Shown piece by piece: positions 1 to 12,723 of a stretch of DNA of 64,000 nucleotides. Below the pieces are notes generated by a model. The model saw only the letters and a program-made list of their open reading frames with translations. It was not told where the DNA came from and made no database searches. Within the stretch, counting starts at the first letter, position 1. Each line of letters begins with the position of its first letter. The stretch spans positions 5,136,703 through 5,200,702 of the forward strand of contig OX381705.1 of assembly GCA_947462335.1 (NCBI GenBank). Direction: 5' to 3'. This DNA is from Harmothoe impar (lineage: Eukaryota > Annelida > Polychaeta > Phyllodocida > Polynoidae). Position numbers and translations under genes: made by a program.

Positions 1-330
1 GACCATGGTCTGGCCTGAGGTGTCTCCAGGTAAAGTGTCCTGTGCCTCCTCCTGTGTACTAGTCTTATGCTAAGGAGCGGGTTGACCACATCCAGGGCAG
101 TTCTTGCAATTCCCATGGAAACCATGGCCACAGTTCTGGCATTGAACCATGATTAAAATGCAAATTCCTAGCAAAAACTGAGTCTGTCCTGGCACCCAGG
201 TGGTTGGACATGAGGCACTGGCTGGGGTAAGGGGCCAGGTGGCCCAGGTAGGTGGTGAGAGTGGTGCCACCTGGCGAGTTCTTCCGTCAATACCCCAGCC
301 AATCCTGTATAACATATATTGGATGGATCC
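1..330 (-). other. Unassigned fragment with a 26-codon zinc-knuckle ORF
   Basis: Read on the minus strand, an ATG at 148-150 opens a 26-codon frame ending with TAG at 70-72. It has paired cysteines and histidines (C-x2-C, then G-F-H-G-N-C, then C-x2-C), like a small zinc ribbon. The sequence 5' of it is C-rich. The arrangement (GC-rich leader, then ATGGT, then a C-x2-C pair) resembles the start of the first ORF of the Ngaro element at 23562-28992, so this may be the 5' scrap of a related element that cut off the neighbouring LINE. The family assignment is a guess and the fragment runs off the window. Confidence 0.3.
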
Positions 331-344
331 GTTAATCGTGAGTT

Positions 345-1380
345 TATTGGTAGAGGACCATCTACTAATTTTGTCTAGAGCTTGAGTTATAATATCAACC
401 AGCTGTACCATATTTTTATGTGAGGCATATAAAACCGAATCATCCGCATATAAAAGTGTTTTGTGAGCGTCATCCGGCAAAATACAATCATTTATAAACA
501 ACAAGAAAAGGCTGCTTTAGAAGAAGTGACATTATTGGCTACCGTACTTTGAAATCTATTTGTTAAATAATTTTCTAATAATTTTAAATTTTTGCTTTTT
601 ATTCCATATTTTTCTAATTTTTTTTAAAGGATTGAGTGATTTACTGAGTCAAAAGCTTTCTTGATATCTATAAAGGGTGCTATGGAAAAATTACCTTTGT
701 TTCTATTAATTAATACATCATCTACAAAAGTACTGACTGAGTCTAAAGTGGATTTATTTTTTTGGTAACCGCCTTGTTGTGTGGTCAAAATATTATTAGT
801 ACACAGATGAAGAGACAAATGATTATGCAACAGTCATTCTAACAGTTTCCCTGGTACAGGTAGCTGGCTTATTGGCCTATAATTTGTGACTTTTGTTTGA
901 TCACCTCCCTTAGGTAAGGGTGTAACCGTGGCTACTTTCCATGAGTCAGGTATTTTGCCTGTTGATAAACATAAATTAATAATCTTTATAAACCTCATGG
1001 GGTTTGCTAACACAGCATCCCTGAACACCGATGTTGCTAGATAGGGAATAGCAGACGATTTGCTAACATCTAAGTTTTTTACACAGTCTATAATCTTTTC
1101 ATCGGTAAATTCAAAATCAGCCAAAATATTATCACAAGTCGTGCCCTGAAAATTCCATTCTGAATTGTGTTTTTCAGCCAATTTAGGGCCTATGCCCGCA
1201 AAGAACTCATTTATAAAAGTGGCAGTATTTTCAAGAGAAACAGTATTATCTTTATCGTCGACTAAATTTATCGCCCTAGTACTATTTTTATTACAAGGAA
1301 AAATGTCTTTTGAAATAGTCCAAAACCGTTTTGAATCATTTATAAACTCCGCACTTAACTCATTATAAAATTTATCCCTC
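345..1380 (-). pseudogene. LINE reverse transcriptase domain, broken
   Basis: Downstream of the endonuclease, three frames together give the RT fingers and palm: P-L-P-K-G-G, N-Y-R-P-I-S, G-Y-Q-K-N-K-S-T, the first catalytic aspartate in D-I-K-K-A-F-D-S-V, and the Y-A-D-D active-site box near 440-450. A TGA interrupts the frame at about 834, an early stop follows the A-F-D-S-V block, and the stretch that normally carries the P-Q-G-S motif is deleted, with a frame change, near 500-520. The domain ends about 35 residues after Y-A-D-D. It is a dead fragment, useful only as an age marker. Confidence 0.85.
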
Positions 1381-1383
1381 GCA

Positions 1384-2368
1384 GACTCAATTCATTATTG
1401 ACTGTGTTTTTCAAGTCACGAGCCCTGTGCCAGTCCAAGATAGATGTAGAATTCCTAGCCTCTGACAACAAATTATTCTTATCTGTTATACGTTCAATCA
1501 AGTAATGAGTAATCCAAGGGTCAGATTTATCCTTGACCTTGAAGGTTTTGACCGGACATTGTACGTCCAACATGCGTTTAAGCATGTTCTCGTACACTTC
1601 CCAAGCATCATCAGGATTAACACAAGCATAAAAAAATCTGCAATCGCAATTTTCTAGACTTTGATGATACAAATTTTTATCAAAATTTCTATATGAGCGT
1701 CCAGTAAAAGACCGGGTACCAGATTTCGCATGTTGATGTTTCCTAATAACATGTATAGGTAGATGATCACTCAAATGAATGTTTAATTGACCAGCGGACA
1801 CTATTTCATCACAATTTGTAAAACGTAAATCAATGCAGGTATTGGTGCCTGAGGTAGTCGTTATATCATGTATGAGTTGAGTTAGATTAAACAAGGACAT
1901 GGTTTCAAAAAGTAGCGTCTTATCATTATTATTTACCAGGGCATTTACATTGAAATCTCCAATCAAAAAAACATCCATGTTATCAAGCTCATCCACCTGT
2001 AATAAAAGCGCTTTTATTGTGTCACAGAAGGCGACTAATGAACCATTTGGAGGTCTATAAATATTACATACTAGTGCTTTTGACAGTAGCCTTTGTATTT
2101 CTATGTCATCATTAGACCTATTTAAATGACTGTACTTATCCACTGAACACGCAATATTCTCATCAACATACGCACATAATCCACCACCCCTATATAAACT
2201 GATTCTATCATACCTATAAAGATTATATCTAGAATATGTGTATATTCTATCAAGATCAGAATCTTTAAGCCAGGTTTCAGAAAATAAAACAATGTCAATA
2301 TCACTCTGCATTTATTCATTTCTAATACCAGTTGTTTTATTTCTTATACTGCACGCATTTAGCCCGGC
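1384..2368 (-). pseudogene. LINE endonuclease (APE-like) domain, broken
   Basis: The translated frame shows the hallmarks of the exonuclease-endonuclease-phosphatase fold in LINEs: an N-terminal L-N-A-C-S-I-R-N-K stretch, S-E-T-W, G-G-G-L-C-A-Y, N-I-Y-R-P-P, the catalytic block F-L-I-G-D-F-N and the terminal S-D-H-L-P-I motif. The domain would nick target DNA for target-primed reverse transcription. A TAA sits between the N-terminal stretch and the methionine at 2311, and the frame is lost near 1375 by an indel, so no full-length protein can be made. The longest intact piece is about 318 codons. Confidence 0.85.
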
Positions 2369-2375
2369 CTTAGCC

Positions 2376-3239
2376 TAAGCCTTATGGATGCTTGCAAAAA
2401 TGGTGGTGGGGTTTCATTAAATGATTTCTTAAAGTTTGGGAAATTAGGTTGCAGAATACACAACATAGCTTGGGATACTTATGCAAAGAGTCAGGTTAAT
2501 ATCTGTAATAAGAAGGATTTTGGAGGGGTAGTTGTCTATCCCATTGTGAGACCGCCTCTCAATACACAAACCGAAACAGGCCATTTTCGGACATCATCCA
2601 TATCAGAAACATAGTAGTAACTTTTTTTCTAAGCCTCATGTCAATATTCTCCTTGCTAGGCGTAAGCATGGTTATGGTATGCAAATACATGACAAGTGCC
2701 ACGACCATAACTTGCATATTCAGTATTTTACAACACATTTAGTGGAACCATAACCCTGTTTTACGCACCCTTCCCGTACCTCCGATCTTCTGGAGGCCGG
2801 TCTGGATGTGGCAAGTGCATGTGCCCCCCAGGTGTCTCAGGGTAGGGTCGGGGGAGGGGGGAACTGTGAAAGCCGGCCATGGCTTGAGCGCAGTCACACC
2901 TTTGGAGTGGGATGGGGGAGGAGGGTCCATGTGGGAGTGCATTATGTATAGGATAGGCTTCCAATAGATGTGCCTTTTTTTGGATGAACAATCTCGAATT
3001 CTGTTGGTTCTAGACAGGCTAGACACAAAATTAAAACAGTTTAATTATCCTAGAGGCAAGACACATCGACACAAATAAGAATTACAACAATCTGACAATC
3101 GAAGAAATTCTCTGTGGTAATGCTAATAAGAGGCCCACTCCTGCGTTGTGAAATTTAACACTTGTGTAAGGAATGGCTCTGGGGAGGATTTTCCTTCATT
3201 TTCCGGACCTGATCATGGAAGTAGTCTCCTTTATGATTT
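2376..3239. other. Unassigned non-coding stretch
   Basis: No convincing gene is seen. The first part is AT-rich. 2760-2960 is GC-rich, with short open frames in several phases but no recognisable motifs. The sequence sits between the LINE remnant and the left edge of the duplicated segment. Confidence 0.4.
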
Positions 3240-4973
3240 GTCTCCATGCACTGGTAGTGGAAACATAGAGCAGAGTCCTATTGGAGAGTATGAGGTCAAA
3301 AAGATTTGAACTGAATCAGGTGCAGACAAGAACAAGCGAATGAGAAAAAAATACCTGACACAACTGTACTCTTTTGAGTAGCAAATGAAATATTTCACAT
3401 TGAAACAGTTTTTTGTGGGTACTCAACGATGATTACAATGACATTTTACACCTGGACATTTTGGACCAGGCTACCTCAGGAAGGCCTGCAATATCCATAA
3501 TTTCCTCACAACCAAGTTGCATTCGTGGTGTAGTCACTTACTTTAGGAGGGTTCAGGGTTAAACAATCTGGTACACAGCCAGAATGGACCTTGTTGCAGT
3601 GTTTGGTCCGTCCCCTCCTGGTGAAGAAATCTCATTGCAATCATGCTCTAGTGCCTGTAAAACAGTTTCAATGCCAGATTTCTCATTCAAAATTGGAAAG
3701 AGTTCAGATTGTGTGAGATTCATTTCTCACTCATTAGTTTTCTTGTGATCACGTGATTCTGCTCGGCAAACACCTTTTGCCTTGTGGCTATAATTCTACT
3801 CTCTAAGCATTTCCTCATGTTCAGAACCACTTGCATTACTGGTCACAGGGAGCTGGGTATTCTTGAAAAAGTAGTTCCGGCTACTAAATTCTGCAGGGGA
3901 AAGATCAAATGAGGTTTATTTCTAATAATGGAGTCTGCCGTGAAAATGGACTTTTCACTAGTGCGACCCCCTAAGATAAGCTTGCAAATATGTGTAGGGT
4001 CACTCATCAATATGTTGGACCTGCTACCCATAGTGCTTATACATGTTGGATGTCCTGTTTTATTGTGTAAGCAAAGTTTAGAGACCAATTTAGCTCTTAG
4101 GATTATCCAAGACCAGATGCCTTATCACAAAGCCTTATACTTATTGGATGTCTGGGTTATAAAACCATAAAGAGGTAACTAACATTGAGAATCAGTAATG
4201 GTCCTTGATTCTGCACTATCCATACTGCTCTATCAATGTAACATGAGAAAGAGAAAGAGATGGCCAGCAGAAATCATGATGAGACCTGTTATCAATCCAA
4301 TCATGAAAAAGCACTCACTGCCCTGGACATCGGAGGTGGCTTGAGGGCACAACAGTGTCATTTCATATGCAGGTTAATCAAAACAAGAACTGACAATCAG
4401 ATTTCACTATCACTTTATAAAACAAGTCCCAGTATGAGATACAAATTGAGGTCTCCTGCAGAGATAACCTTTGTGTGGCAAATTATCTATTTTCATTATT
4501 TCAATTTTAAAGTTTCATGCACAACATGACATTTTACACTGGCATATCAGATATTAGAGTAATTTCCATTTTGAACATTTAAAAAAACCAAAAGAGCCTC
4601 CAATGAGAATATTAGCCAGGTGAAGCCACTTAAATGCAGTCATTACAATTCCAAAGGAAGTCTGCACTTTAAGCCATCTAAAACCTTTCTCTAATCATAA
4701 CTTAGGGATCCTGCAAAGTTGAAAAGCAAGAGAGATCACAGCAAAACAAGTTGTAAGTGCCAGAAAAGCTACAGCTGGACAGAAAAGCTCAGAGACTACT
4801 CATCAGGGTTCCAATTCATCCTGCCATTATTTGGACATCAAAACCAAACATTGTAAGCCTCAATGCTGGTCAATGCATACTCTCTCGTGTTCAGCTGATA
4901 TTTAAGGTTGAATATGTATTGAAGGGGACCCATGAGGTTAGAAATTAACATTATAAGTGGTGCTGCTGGTACA

Positions 4974-5275
4974 TAGACAAAGGCCCATGGCCAGAGGATA
5001 TTTTGGTATTGTTCCCCCCGAGGTGGAGGTGGAGCCGTATCCCATGAAGCCGCAGGCTGACTGGGATTGAGCCCCAGCCCAACCAAGGGGGGAAAGATGC
5101 CAAAAATCCTCTGGCCATGTGCCTTTGCCTTTATTTCATGGTTTTGATTCTTCATAATAAGTTTAACTGCATATAAATGGCCATAATATGCTGTATCCCA
5201 TGCCCCATGGGGGGCATGGGATACAGGGTTTCTAGTACTTATGCTAAGCAGTCATCGTAGACACCATGAAATAAA
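4974..5275. mobile_element. Copy-A-specific insertion with internal hairpin (MITE-like)
   Basis: This block is absent from the partner copy near 54485. It contains an inverted repeat of about 28 bp (arms at about 4977-5005 and 5100-5128, sharing ATGGCCAGAGGAT) around a GC-rich centre, followed by a 36 bp palindrome. The tail of the block resembles sequence at 19720-19790, so it belongs to a dispersed family. It has no coding capacity. The exact ends and target duplication were not resolved. Confidence 0.6.
5191..5226. repeat. 36 bp palindrome
   Basis: Two perfect 16-nt arms (CTGTATCCCATGCCCC and its complement) flank a 4-nt loop. It lies inside the copy-A-specific insertion and half of it recurs near 19725-19740, so it is part of that element and not a host site. 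Confidence 0.85.
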
Positions 5276-6814
5276 GTAAAAATGAACCTAGGTGTGGATG
5301 GTTGGATTATTAAAGAAACACTAAAAAACTGTTTGTTTTTGAGTTATATGAGAATAATGTTGCCTCCAATTGAGACTCATTTCTTTTATCCCTTGCACAG
5401 AGAAAGGTGTCTTAACTGGACCCAGGTGCCTCCTGAAGAGTTCCCTGGTGAAGAGGTCCTGGTAGAATTAATAGGATATTTACATTGGTGTGACATCTTT
5501 CTCATCATTTGTTGTACATAGTAGGAACTGGGGTATAGGCTTTAATATATTATTAACCTACTGTCTGGTGATACATAGGCAGGCACAGAGAGAATAAAAG
5601 GGCTGGTGGATTTGATGTACCTATCACATAGTTAAAGCAGAAAAATAGTCCTATTGTCACTAGCTGGATGTTAAAAGAGCCAGAACATGTACGCTCGGTT
5701 AGATACTCCACACACAGTCGTCTCCTCATTATATCAAGCACTTTTGGTATTTATTTGTAGCCACAAGGCATAAGGAAGATTTTATTGATCGAACCACAAT
5801 GTTCAATCAAAGGGTTGGTCTTGGTTATGTAATATCATATTCTATGCATGCACAGATAAGATGCAGCATTTATAGACTAGAACTGTTCCTTATGTACAAG
5901 CGGCATGTAGCAGACTGGATGCTATTGAATTCAGATCAATAAAGTGTCTCCTCGGCTGCAGACAGTTGTAGATGAACCCCAGCTATGTATATAAGGGTAA
6001 ACTAAGTTTGTAAGGATTGCTAGAGGGATCGGCATTGGTAGCTCTATATATGTCCTATTTACCATGTGAGTATGTTCAATAGGACAGTTCTGGATATAAC
6101 ATTGTGGTGCCGGGGGCAGGATTCAGCAAGTTAATTACAACTGTGTGAACAGACTCTACTTCATATCAGAATACACAAATGGTGCCCTATAACAATTTCT
6201 AAAGGACTTTAGCCCACAGGTATATATATTTTACTGCCCGCTATAAACATCTCAGGTAGCCGTGTTTTATGATACCTATCTGCACCTTAATATAGAGACC
6301 CCCGTGCATGCAATATATACTGCTCAGATCCACCTGTGGTATACCTGTGGAAAGATTTATTCTTCCTGAATTTAGTATCAGAAAACATTTTTTTCATTCT
6401 ATCACATTTCTGGATATGGATAATGCCATTTTTATATTCATCAGCAAAAACATTGTCAAGGAGGACCTTTAGGGCAGATAATGAATCTGCTTAGAAGATT
6501 AAATTGAGGACTGCTCTACCTGTATATACTGAAAAGACTCATTTTAGGAGTTAAGTTCTCATAACCTTTTGAGATACTAATATCCTCCAGCAGCTCAAAA
6601 TTTCTTTCCCTAAATATTGTTTAAGGCAATATTACACTTAATAAAGGTCTAGTGTTGCAAATATTACTGAGAGCTGTCTGATGACTCAAATGATTTTATC
6701 ACCTACGTACTGTAATTAAAAAGTGAAGTGCAAATATTTCACACTTCACTGTCCATAATAAAACTGGAACTTTTCCCCAACTTAAAACTAGATGAAGAAA
6801 TCAGAAACATCTTT

Positions 6815-7030
6815 AACCCTTTAAGAACAGCCTTAATGCATCATGCCCTTGGTCGTCATGATGCATTGATATAATCTGCCGTGGTGAGTAACTTGCCAGT
6901 GCTCTATTCAAGCATCACGATGACCCTATTGGCTTTGAACACTCCAAGAGGGTAGACATGGTGCACCAATGTAGCACCGACCAATTCTTTAGAGCATGCC
7001 ACTGACTATAGCTGGTTCAGGCAGCTATGT
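6815..7030. repeat. Dispersed 'atgcagccctggcgagtaac' family, degenerate copy
   Basis: A diverged member of the dispersed foldback family described at 48345-48590. It carries the terminal block TTAATGCATCATGCCCTTGG and the GAGTAACTTGCCAG core. The partner copy has it at 55480-55670, so it predates the duplication. Confidence 0.65.
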
Positions 7031-8034
7031 CAGGAGAAGTTCCAGATAAAGCTTGGGGTTAAAAGAGTGTCTAAGAGGGATGACTTGAAAGTGTACTGAC
7101 AGTTGAAAGTGGTGGGAGTCATTAGACCTTTGTGGGGGCCCCAGCTCCATCAGGCTGGTATCAATGCTGATCAGATCCACTCTGAGTTGTAACAAACTGA
7201 TGGACTTCTCTCAGGGGAGAAGCAATCAACGCAACAGATACATCACTACTGTAACACAGAGCAATCTAGGAAGCAATTTACAGGGTCCTGTACGAACTGG
7301 GAGCAATTGCTGAGGTATTCCTGTCAGGCATCTGTTGCCCTCATGAATATTGGAAACATTCTAGCTTCCTTCTATGGAACTTCTGAGAATGAGAGACAGT
7401 GACAGATATATACATATTGGGGGAAATGAATTCAAAGACTGAGAATATCTAGAATGGGGACAACAGTATACAAACAAGAAAAGAGGGTCCAGTTGGAAAG
7501 CAGGATATTACGATAAACAATGGATGAAAATACTGATAATAAGACACATGGAGAGATAAAGATGTAGGCTGTAACAGCCTGGACATGTCACTGAAGGTGT
7601 TGGGGCAGGCACACAGCACTATATATATATATGACTATTTGACTTATATCAAATATATATTACATTTCACATTGGCTTACCTGCTGTACCTGCAGTGCGA
7701 ATTCATACTATGAGAAGCCCATCCAGCTCACAGCCCACAAGAGTCTCTTACTCTCAGTGTAAGTTTCTTTGGTTGATGAAAGATACAAAGATACTTGAGT
7801 GGTCTGCAACAGTGATCTATGAGCCCATCCTGAGTATCTGGTAGGTCAGCTGACCTCTCGGTAGTGGGAAGTCTTGGGATGGGAGGTGAGGGACAGTTGG
7901 AACGGGGTACAAGTGCAGGAGCGGGTACTTGGCTGAGGAAGTTACAAGTCAGGGTGGGGGTAGTGAATAACGGGTGTAATAGCAGACTAGTCGGGGGATA
8001 GCTTAGGGTCTATGACATTAGCTTAGGTTAAGCC

Positions 8035-8225
8035 TTTAAGGACAGACGTCGTCAAAAGAAGACATTTGTCTTCATGATGCACCATTGCAGCCTTGGCAAG
8101 TAACTCATGCCGACCCTTCGGGTGTCTGAACCTGTAGGATCAGCATGATGTATGAATGCAGTCCTGGTAAGTTACCGGCAGGGGCTGTGGTCATGCATTC
8201 TGATGACCAAGGCAAGATGTGCACT
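8035..8225. repeat. Dispersed foldback family member
   Basis: It begins with CCTTTAAGGACAGA and contains repeated blocks of the form ATGATGCACCA-TTGCAGCC-TGGCAAGTAAC. It is the counterpart of 56690-56885 in the partner copy. Short open frames here are an effect of the repeat and are not called as genes. Confidence 0.7.
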
Positions 8226-8339
8226 TACCTGCCTTACTCTTCCTCTCTCCTTCGTGCCTTTCTCCCTCCATTCCTGACTCCCCCCTCTCCTTCTATCCAT
8301 TCACTTTCTTGTGCCCAACCACTCCCCCCTGATTAGAGA

Positions 8340-10105
8340 AAATAAATCTTAGGATCTCCTGGAATTCCTTTTCCCTTTTTTCCTCATGGATATTCCATAC
8401 CAGCCACTCCCACAGTGCCAACCAGCTCAGCCCCTCCTCCCCCAGCTCCACCACCACATTCCCAGCAACCACTTTTCTAGCCATACAGCTGAGTGGAATA
8501 TCTATTGGCTGTAACACTGTTTAAGTGATATATTTGTTGGCAGTGTACACCTATATATCCACATTACCCTGACTATGGTGAAATGACAAGGTTTGCACAA
8601 GCTGGGTCCCCTAGCCACTTCCCTGTTGGTTGCAAGAGCTGTCTATGTATTTTGAAGTATATGTAGGCAGCCCAGAGCTATGAATATGTACATCGACATT
8701 ATGTTGACTGTGGTGAAATGACAACTAATCATTGGCTTGCTTTTGATAACCCTCACTTTCATCTTTCATCTCAGTCCCCCCATCTAATATGTATTTCCAC
8801 TTATCATTGTCATTATCCATGTCATTGTCAATATCAAACCACCTTCCTATATACCAGACACCACATTCTAGAAACCCATGATACAACAAAAAGGTCTGTA
8901 TCCATCTTGCTCCCTTTAATCTGTCATGCAAAGCACAGGTATCAATAATGGGGACACACTAGTCATCTCTGAGGTTTAGCAGTCCTGTTGTAACATAAGT
9001 TTAGGATGTGTGCACCACATGGAACATGCAAATACAGGAGGGATTCCCTAACTTAAATGATAATAATACTTTTTCATAAGAGATAACCAAGGATAAATAA
9101 CTATTCCTGCCCTTATTATCTCATGGAAATCCACCAAACATAATTAGCCCTATAGTGAACCGTGTTTGCATACTTTTAATCCCACACCTGCCCAAATCCA
9201 ATCTGTTCTCCTCCATTTCATCAAAAACTAGTTTGACAACCAGATCAGGCTACTTGCACCAGCAGACCTTTTCCTGTTGTGTAAATGAGCTAGATGCCCA
9301 GAGGCCAGGCCTGCTCACTGCAGACCTGACTTAACGTGATTAACATAACTTTGGTCATGTGACCTCACCTTAAACATGCTCCCATCGATCAGTAGGGCTA
9401 GAGTTAATACTATTATGGACAGAACTGGTTCTGTTAAGTGCCCTAGAAACCTGAACCCCGTATCAAGATTTAATTTGGGTTGCAGTACAACATGTTTGAA
9501 GCATAGTCTCCAAATGGTTGCAGACAGGGAGTGCAGTCTTTCTTTTGTGTGCCTCGGTTGGGAGTTGTTTTATCACTGTTGTATCACTGACACAGTGTTC
9601 TAGTGGTACAACATCTTCCTTATAAGCAGTTTCAACCCTAAATGTGCCAAGAGGACTTCAAATAAACCTTGACTAATTTGTTAAGAATAAGTGCCCAAGA
9701 CATTAAGTAAATCAGTAAGGATATTTTTTTTTGTATCAGAAGGTTTCTTGAAAAAACTGAAATCACAAGAGCAACAATGCACCAATTTGTGTGTGTTTAT
9801 CCTCTATATCTCTGTATTCCGGACCTCAGACAGTAACTGCTAACTCTATACAACATTTTCTAGTTTTCGAGTGTGCACCCTGTACATTATATTCCGATAC
9901 AAATCTTTAGAACAGTGCAAGTTGAGCCCAATTTGGTCAAATTTGTAATGGAACAACATACTTTGTGTCATTATGAATTTGAACGTTCCTAATGGTAAAT
10001 GCTAGATTCCGTTGTAAGTTGGAGTGCATGTGCTTTTGATAACTTTAAGGCAAATTGAACTCCATAAAAAATGGCAATAGTAAGCCATCGCATTATCCTG
10101 CCAAT
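8340..10105. other. Block present only in duplication copy A
   Basis: The partner copy passes directly from the equivalent of about 8330 to that of about 10110 (junction near 57145), so about 1.77 kb is either inserted here or deleted there. It contains a member of another dispersed repeat family (8520-8960, related to 22150-22690 and 49190-49400, sharing the block TTTAATCTGTCATGCAA). No gene is recognised. Confidence 0.6.
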
Positions 10106-11004
10106 TATAATACATTGTAAACATAACTGTAACCAGGTTGATAAATATCAATTTAATGTTAGCAGCAATGGTATTTTGGTATTAATGTGGTCGCTATTAT
10201 CCAGTTTCAATGTGTTCACCAATATTTAAGCAACACCCCCTGCTTTATCTATAAACTAAATTTAACGATCGGCATGACAACCCTTTGCCCGTCCATTTCC
10301 TCAGAACTTTTCGAAAAGGACCAAAACCTTGTTATAATCATGCTTCAGTACCCAGCAAAATACTTTTGAAGCCCATTTAACATGAAAGAACTTCAGATTC
10401 ATTAAGATCTTTTCCCCACTTATTCGTTTTCTTGTCTTCACTTGATTAAGTTCAGGAAACCTCATTGAGCAGGGTCACCATTATTCCAGTCTCTCAGTGA
10501 GCAGGAAGTGGAATTAAAAACTGAATGAAGAGACAATGTAAAAGAGAAAGGGTAGCAGGTAGACAAAGGAAAATCTTTCCCTTTTTTTTCAGAAGTCTGA
10601 CAAGTATGATAAGGTAACTGATGTGCCTTAGTTGTCATTGCAATTGCAGCTCACAGTGGTTATAAGGCATTGTACACTTATTTCACCTAGATCAAGATAG
10701 AAATGTCATTTTCAAACATATGAAGAGATTGAAGAAAGTCTGTTAGAGATCACATTTATATTGAAACTGAAGCTTCTTATTTGACCTTTTGAATTTATAT
10801 GCCATGGGAGATGCATTTATCTCTTTTCCATTGTCATTTTGCAAAGTTTGTTGTTGTTACCGTAAAACTCATTCCTCCGTGAGTATTGTACTCAAACTTT
10901 TTGTCATAAAAGGTCACACAATGGCAACTTCTTTCACAATAAACTTGAGAAAAACAGGGAAATGTATCTGTTGTCTGACTCCTTTCTCACTGTAGGATTG
11001 TATA

Positions 11005-11222
11005 GCAATCCTTTAAGGATGGATATTGCTAAACGATGACATTTGTGGTGCTGATGCACCAATGCAGCCCATACCAGGCGAGTAACTCGCCAGGGCTGCA
11101 TTCTGTCTCATTTCTGAAGAGTCAGCATGATGCTTGAATGCAGCTCTGGCAAGTTGCTTGCTAGGGCTGCTTTCATGTATCATGACAACCTAGGTCGGGA
11201 TGCATTAAGATCCCATGCTGCC
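11005..11222. repeat. Dispersed foldback family member
   Basis: Terminal TTTAAGGATGGAT, two inverted CCAGGCGAGTAACTCGCCAG-type cores and a terminal GATGCATTAAGAT block. It is matched at 58100-58300 in copy B. Confidence 0.75.
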
Positions 11223-11740
11223 CTTAAATGTTTAAATATCATCACACATCTATAGCCAGCAGGGTTGTAGGGAGCAGTGTTTTTACATTGTTGTCCAGAT
11301 GTACACTAGTGTATGCAATCAGCTTCAGAAGTGTGACATGTATCGTGATAGTTTGTGAACAAAGCTTTTCATTAAGATTCACAGACTCTTGTAGCAAACT
11401 TAACACACAGCCTCCCAAATAGAGATGCACAAGTGGGAATTATCTGAGTGCAGCCTTTCTGCAAGTTCCGTGAGCCATTTTGAATCACATTCTCAGACCA
11501 CCTTCGAATTCCATCAAATCAAAAAGAATGCATTTTCTTAATATGATGGCAAATTACTTTAATAGTTTTCTCACGTTTTCCTCTACACCACACTCCTAAT
11601 ACACTCCTCTAGTGACCATCATGCTTTGCCTGCCCGGAGCTGGTGCATTGACTGTTGTTTTCATAAAGCCCCCTCTCCCCGCCTTACCCATAGATTATGT
11701 GTGTCCTCCTACTACAGTATGTCTTGCTCTGAGTAGCCTG

Positions 11741-11900
11741 TCTGCCAGTAGAGGATTGATTTACATTATATTCATTTTTATTTTGCAGGCGTCAGCGCCA
11801 CTCTTGGATGTCATACAGCATCGACCCAGTCCGGGTGATAATAGGGGATCACTGCACACCAGCCAGCTGAACCTGACAACCAACAAGCTGCCTTGACAAC
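11741..11900 (+). promoter_or_regulatory. Candidate 3' splice site / 5' untranslated exon upstream of LRR gene
   Basis: A pyrimidine-rich tract ending in TTTTATTTTGCAG (AG at 11787-11788) is followed by a stretch conserved in both duplicate copies (copy B acceptor at 59159-59160). The intronic side is more variable than the exonic side. This looks like the acceptor of a non-coding first exon joined to the LRR coding exon, but no donor was assigned and transcription is not shown. Confidence 0.3.
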
Positions 11901-12723
11901 CTACAGTCACTTCAAACTGACATATCACCTTGGCACATATCAACCAAAAGGTTTTCAACAGATTCCTCAACTCTCCTCTAATTAGCAGCCTGTATTTCAC
12001 CTTGGCAACAGGCACCTCTGCAACCTATTCTCCACCTCAGGAGACAACAGGTTACCTTGATACCTGATACTGCTGCTTGACAACCAAAACTAAGGCTATG
12101 TTACCAGTCTACCATTAGTCAATAGGAGTGGAGACTGAGGAGCTACGTTATTGATATCCATCTGTGTGGGCTGGGTGAGATGTGAAAGGGTCACAGCCTC
12201 TATTGACAACCAGCTTCTCTGATGTTTTACCTGTGTTAGCATGGACGTCACACTGTGAGCTGCTCTGTGTGTAAGGAAACTACTCTCTTGCCTCCTCTTT
12301 GAGCTGCTCTATACCATAAAAATACTGCCAGAATTACCAGATTTAGTTGACTCATATGTGTGTTTATTTTTTGAGATTTTTCAACAGTGGTTTGGCAGAC
12401 TAGGGAGAGGAAATATTGTCTGTATATACATATTTGGACAAAAACACAGTTGCATTCTTCCAATCATCTACCTGAACCACATCTGAGTTCAAATCTATGC
12501 CATTTAATGTACACATTTTTCATCATCAACCTCTAGATATATATTACAAGGAAAAGCAATATTGTCTACAAGGGATTTACCTGCTCTTCACAATGCATAG
12601 TTCTGGATTGTAGGCTGTCAAAGCAATATTTGTGAATTCTTTTGTCTTGAAGGATTGACTATTTAACAGTGTGCATACAACTTTTATAAAGTAATCTAAA
12701 TTTGTTCTATATACTGCCTCAAT

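Larger units (their letters stand above)
335..2375 (-). mobile_element. Degraded APE-type non-LTR retrotransposon (CR1/Jockey-like LINE)
   Basis: On the minus strand the region reads first as an AP-like endonuclease and then as a reverse transcriptase, the order of CR1/Jockey-group LINEs. The frame is broken by a stop just upstream of the first usable ATG (2311), a frameshift near 1375, an in-frame TGA near 834, another stop near 622 and a small deletion near 500-520. The element stops abruptly near 335, soon after the RT active site, where unrelated sequence begins. Both ends are therefore incomplete and the copy is dead. The exact clade cannot be set without alignment. Confidence 0.85.
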
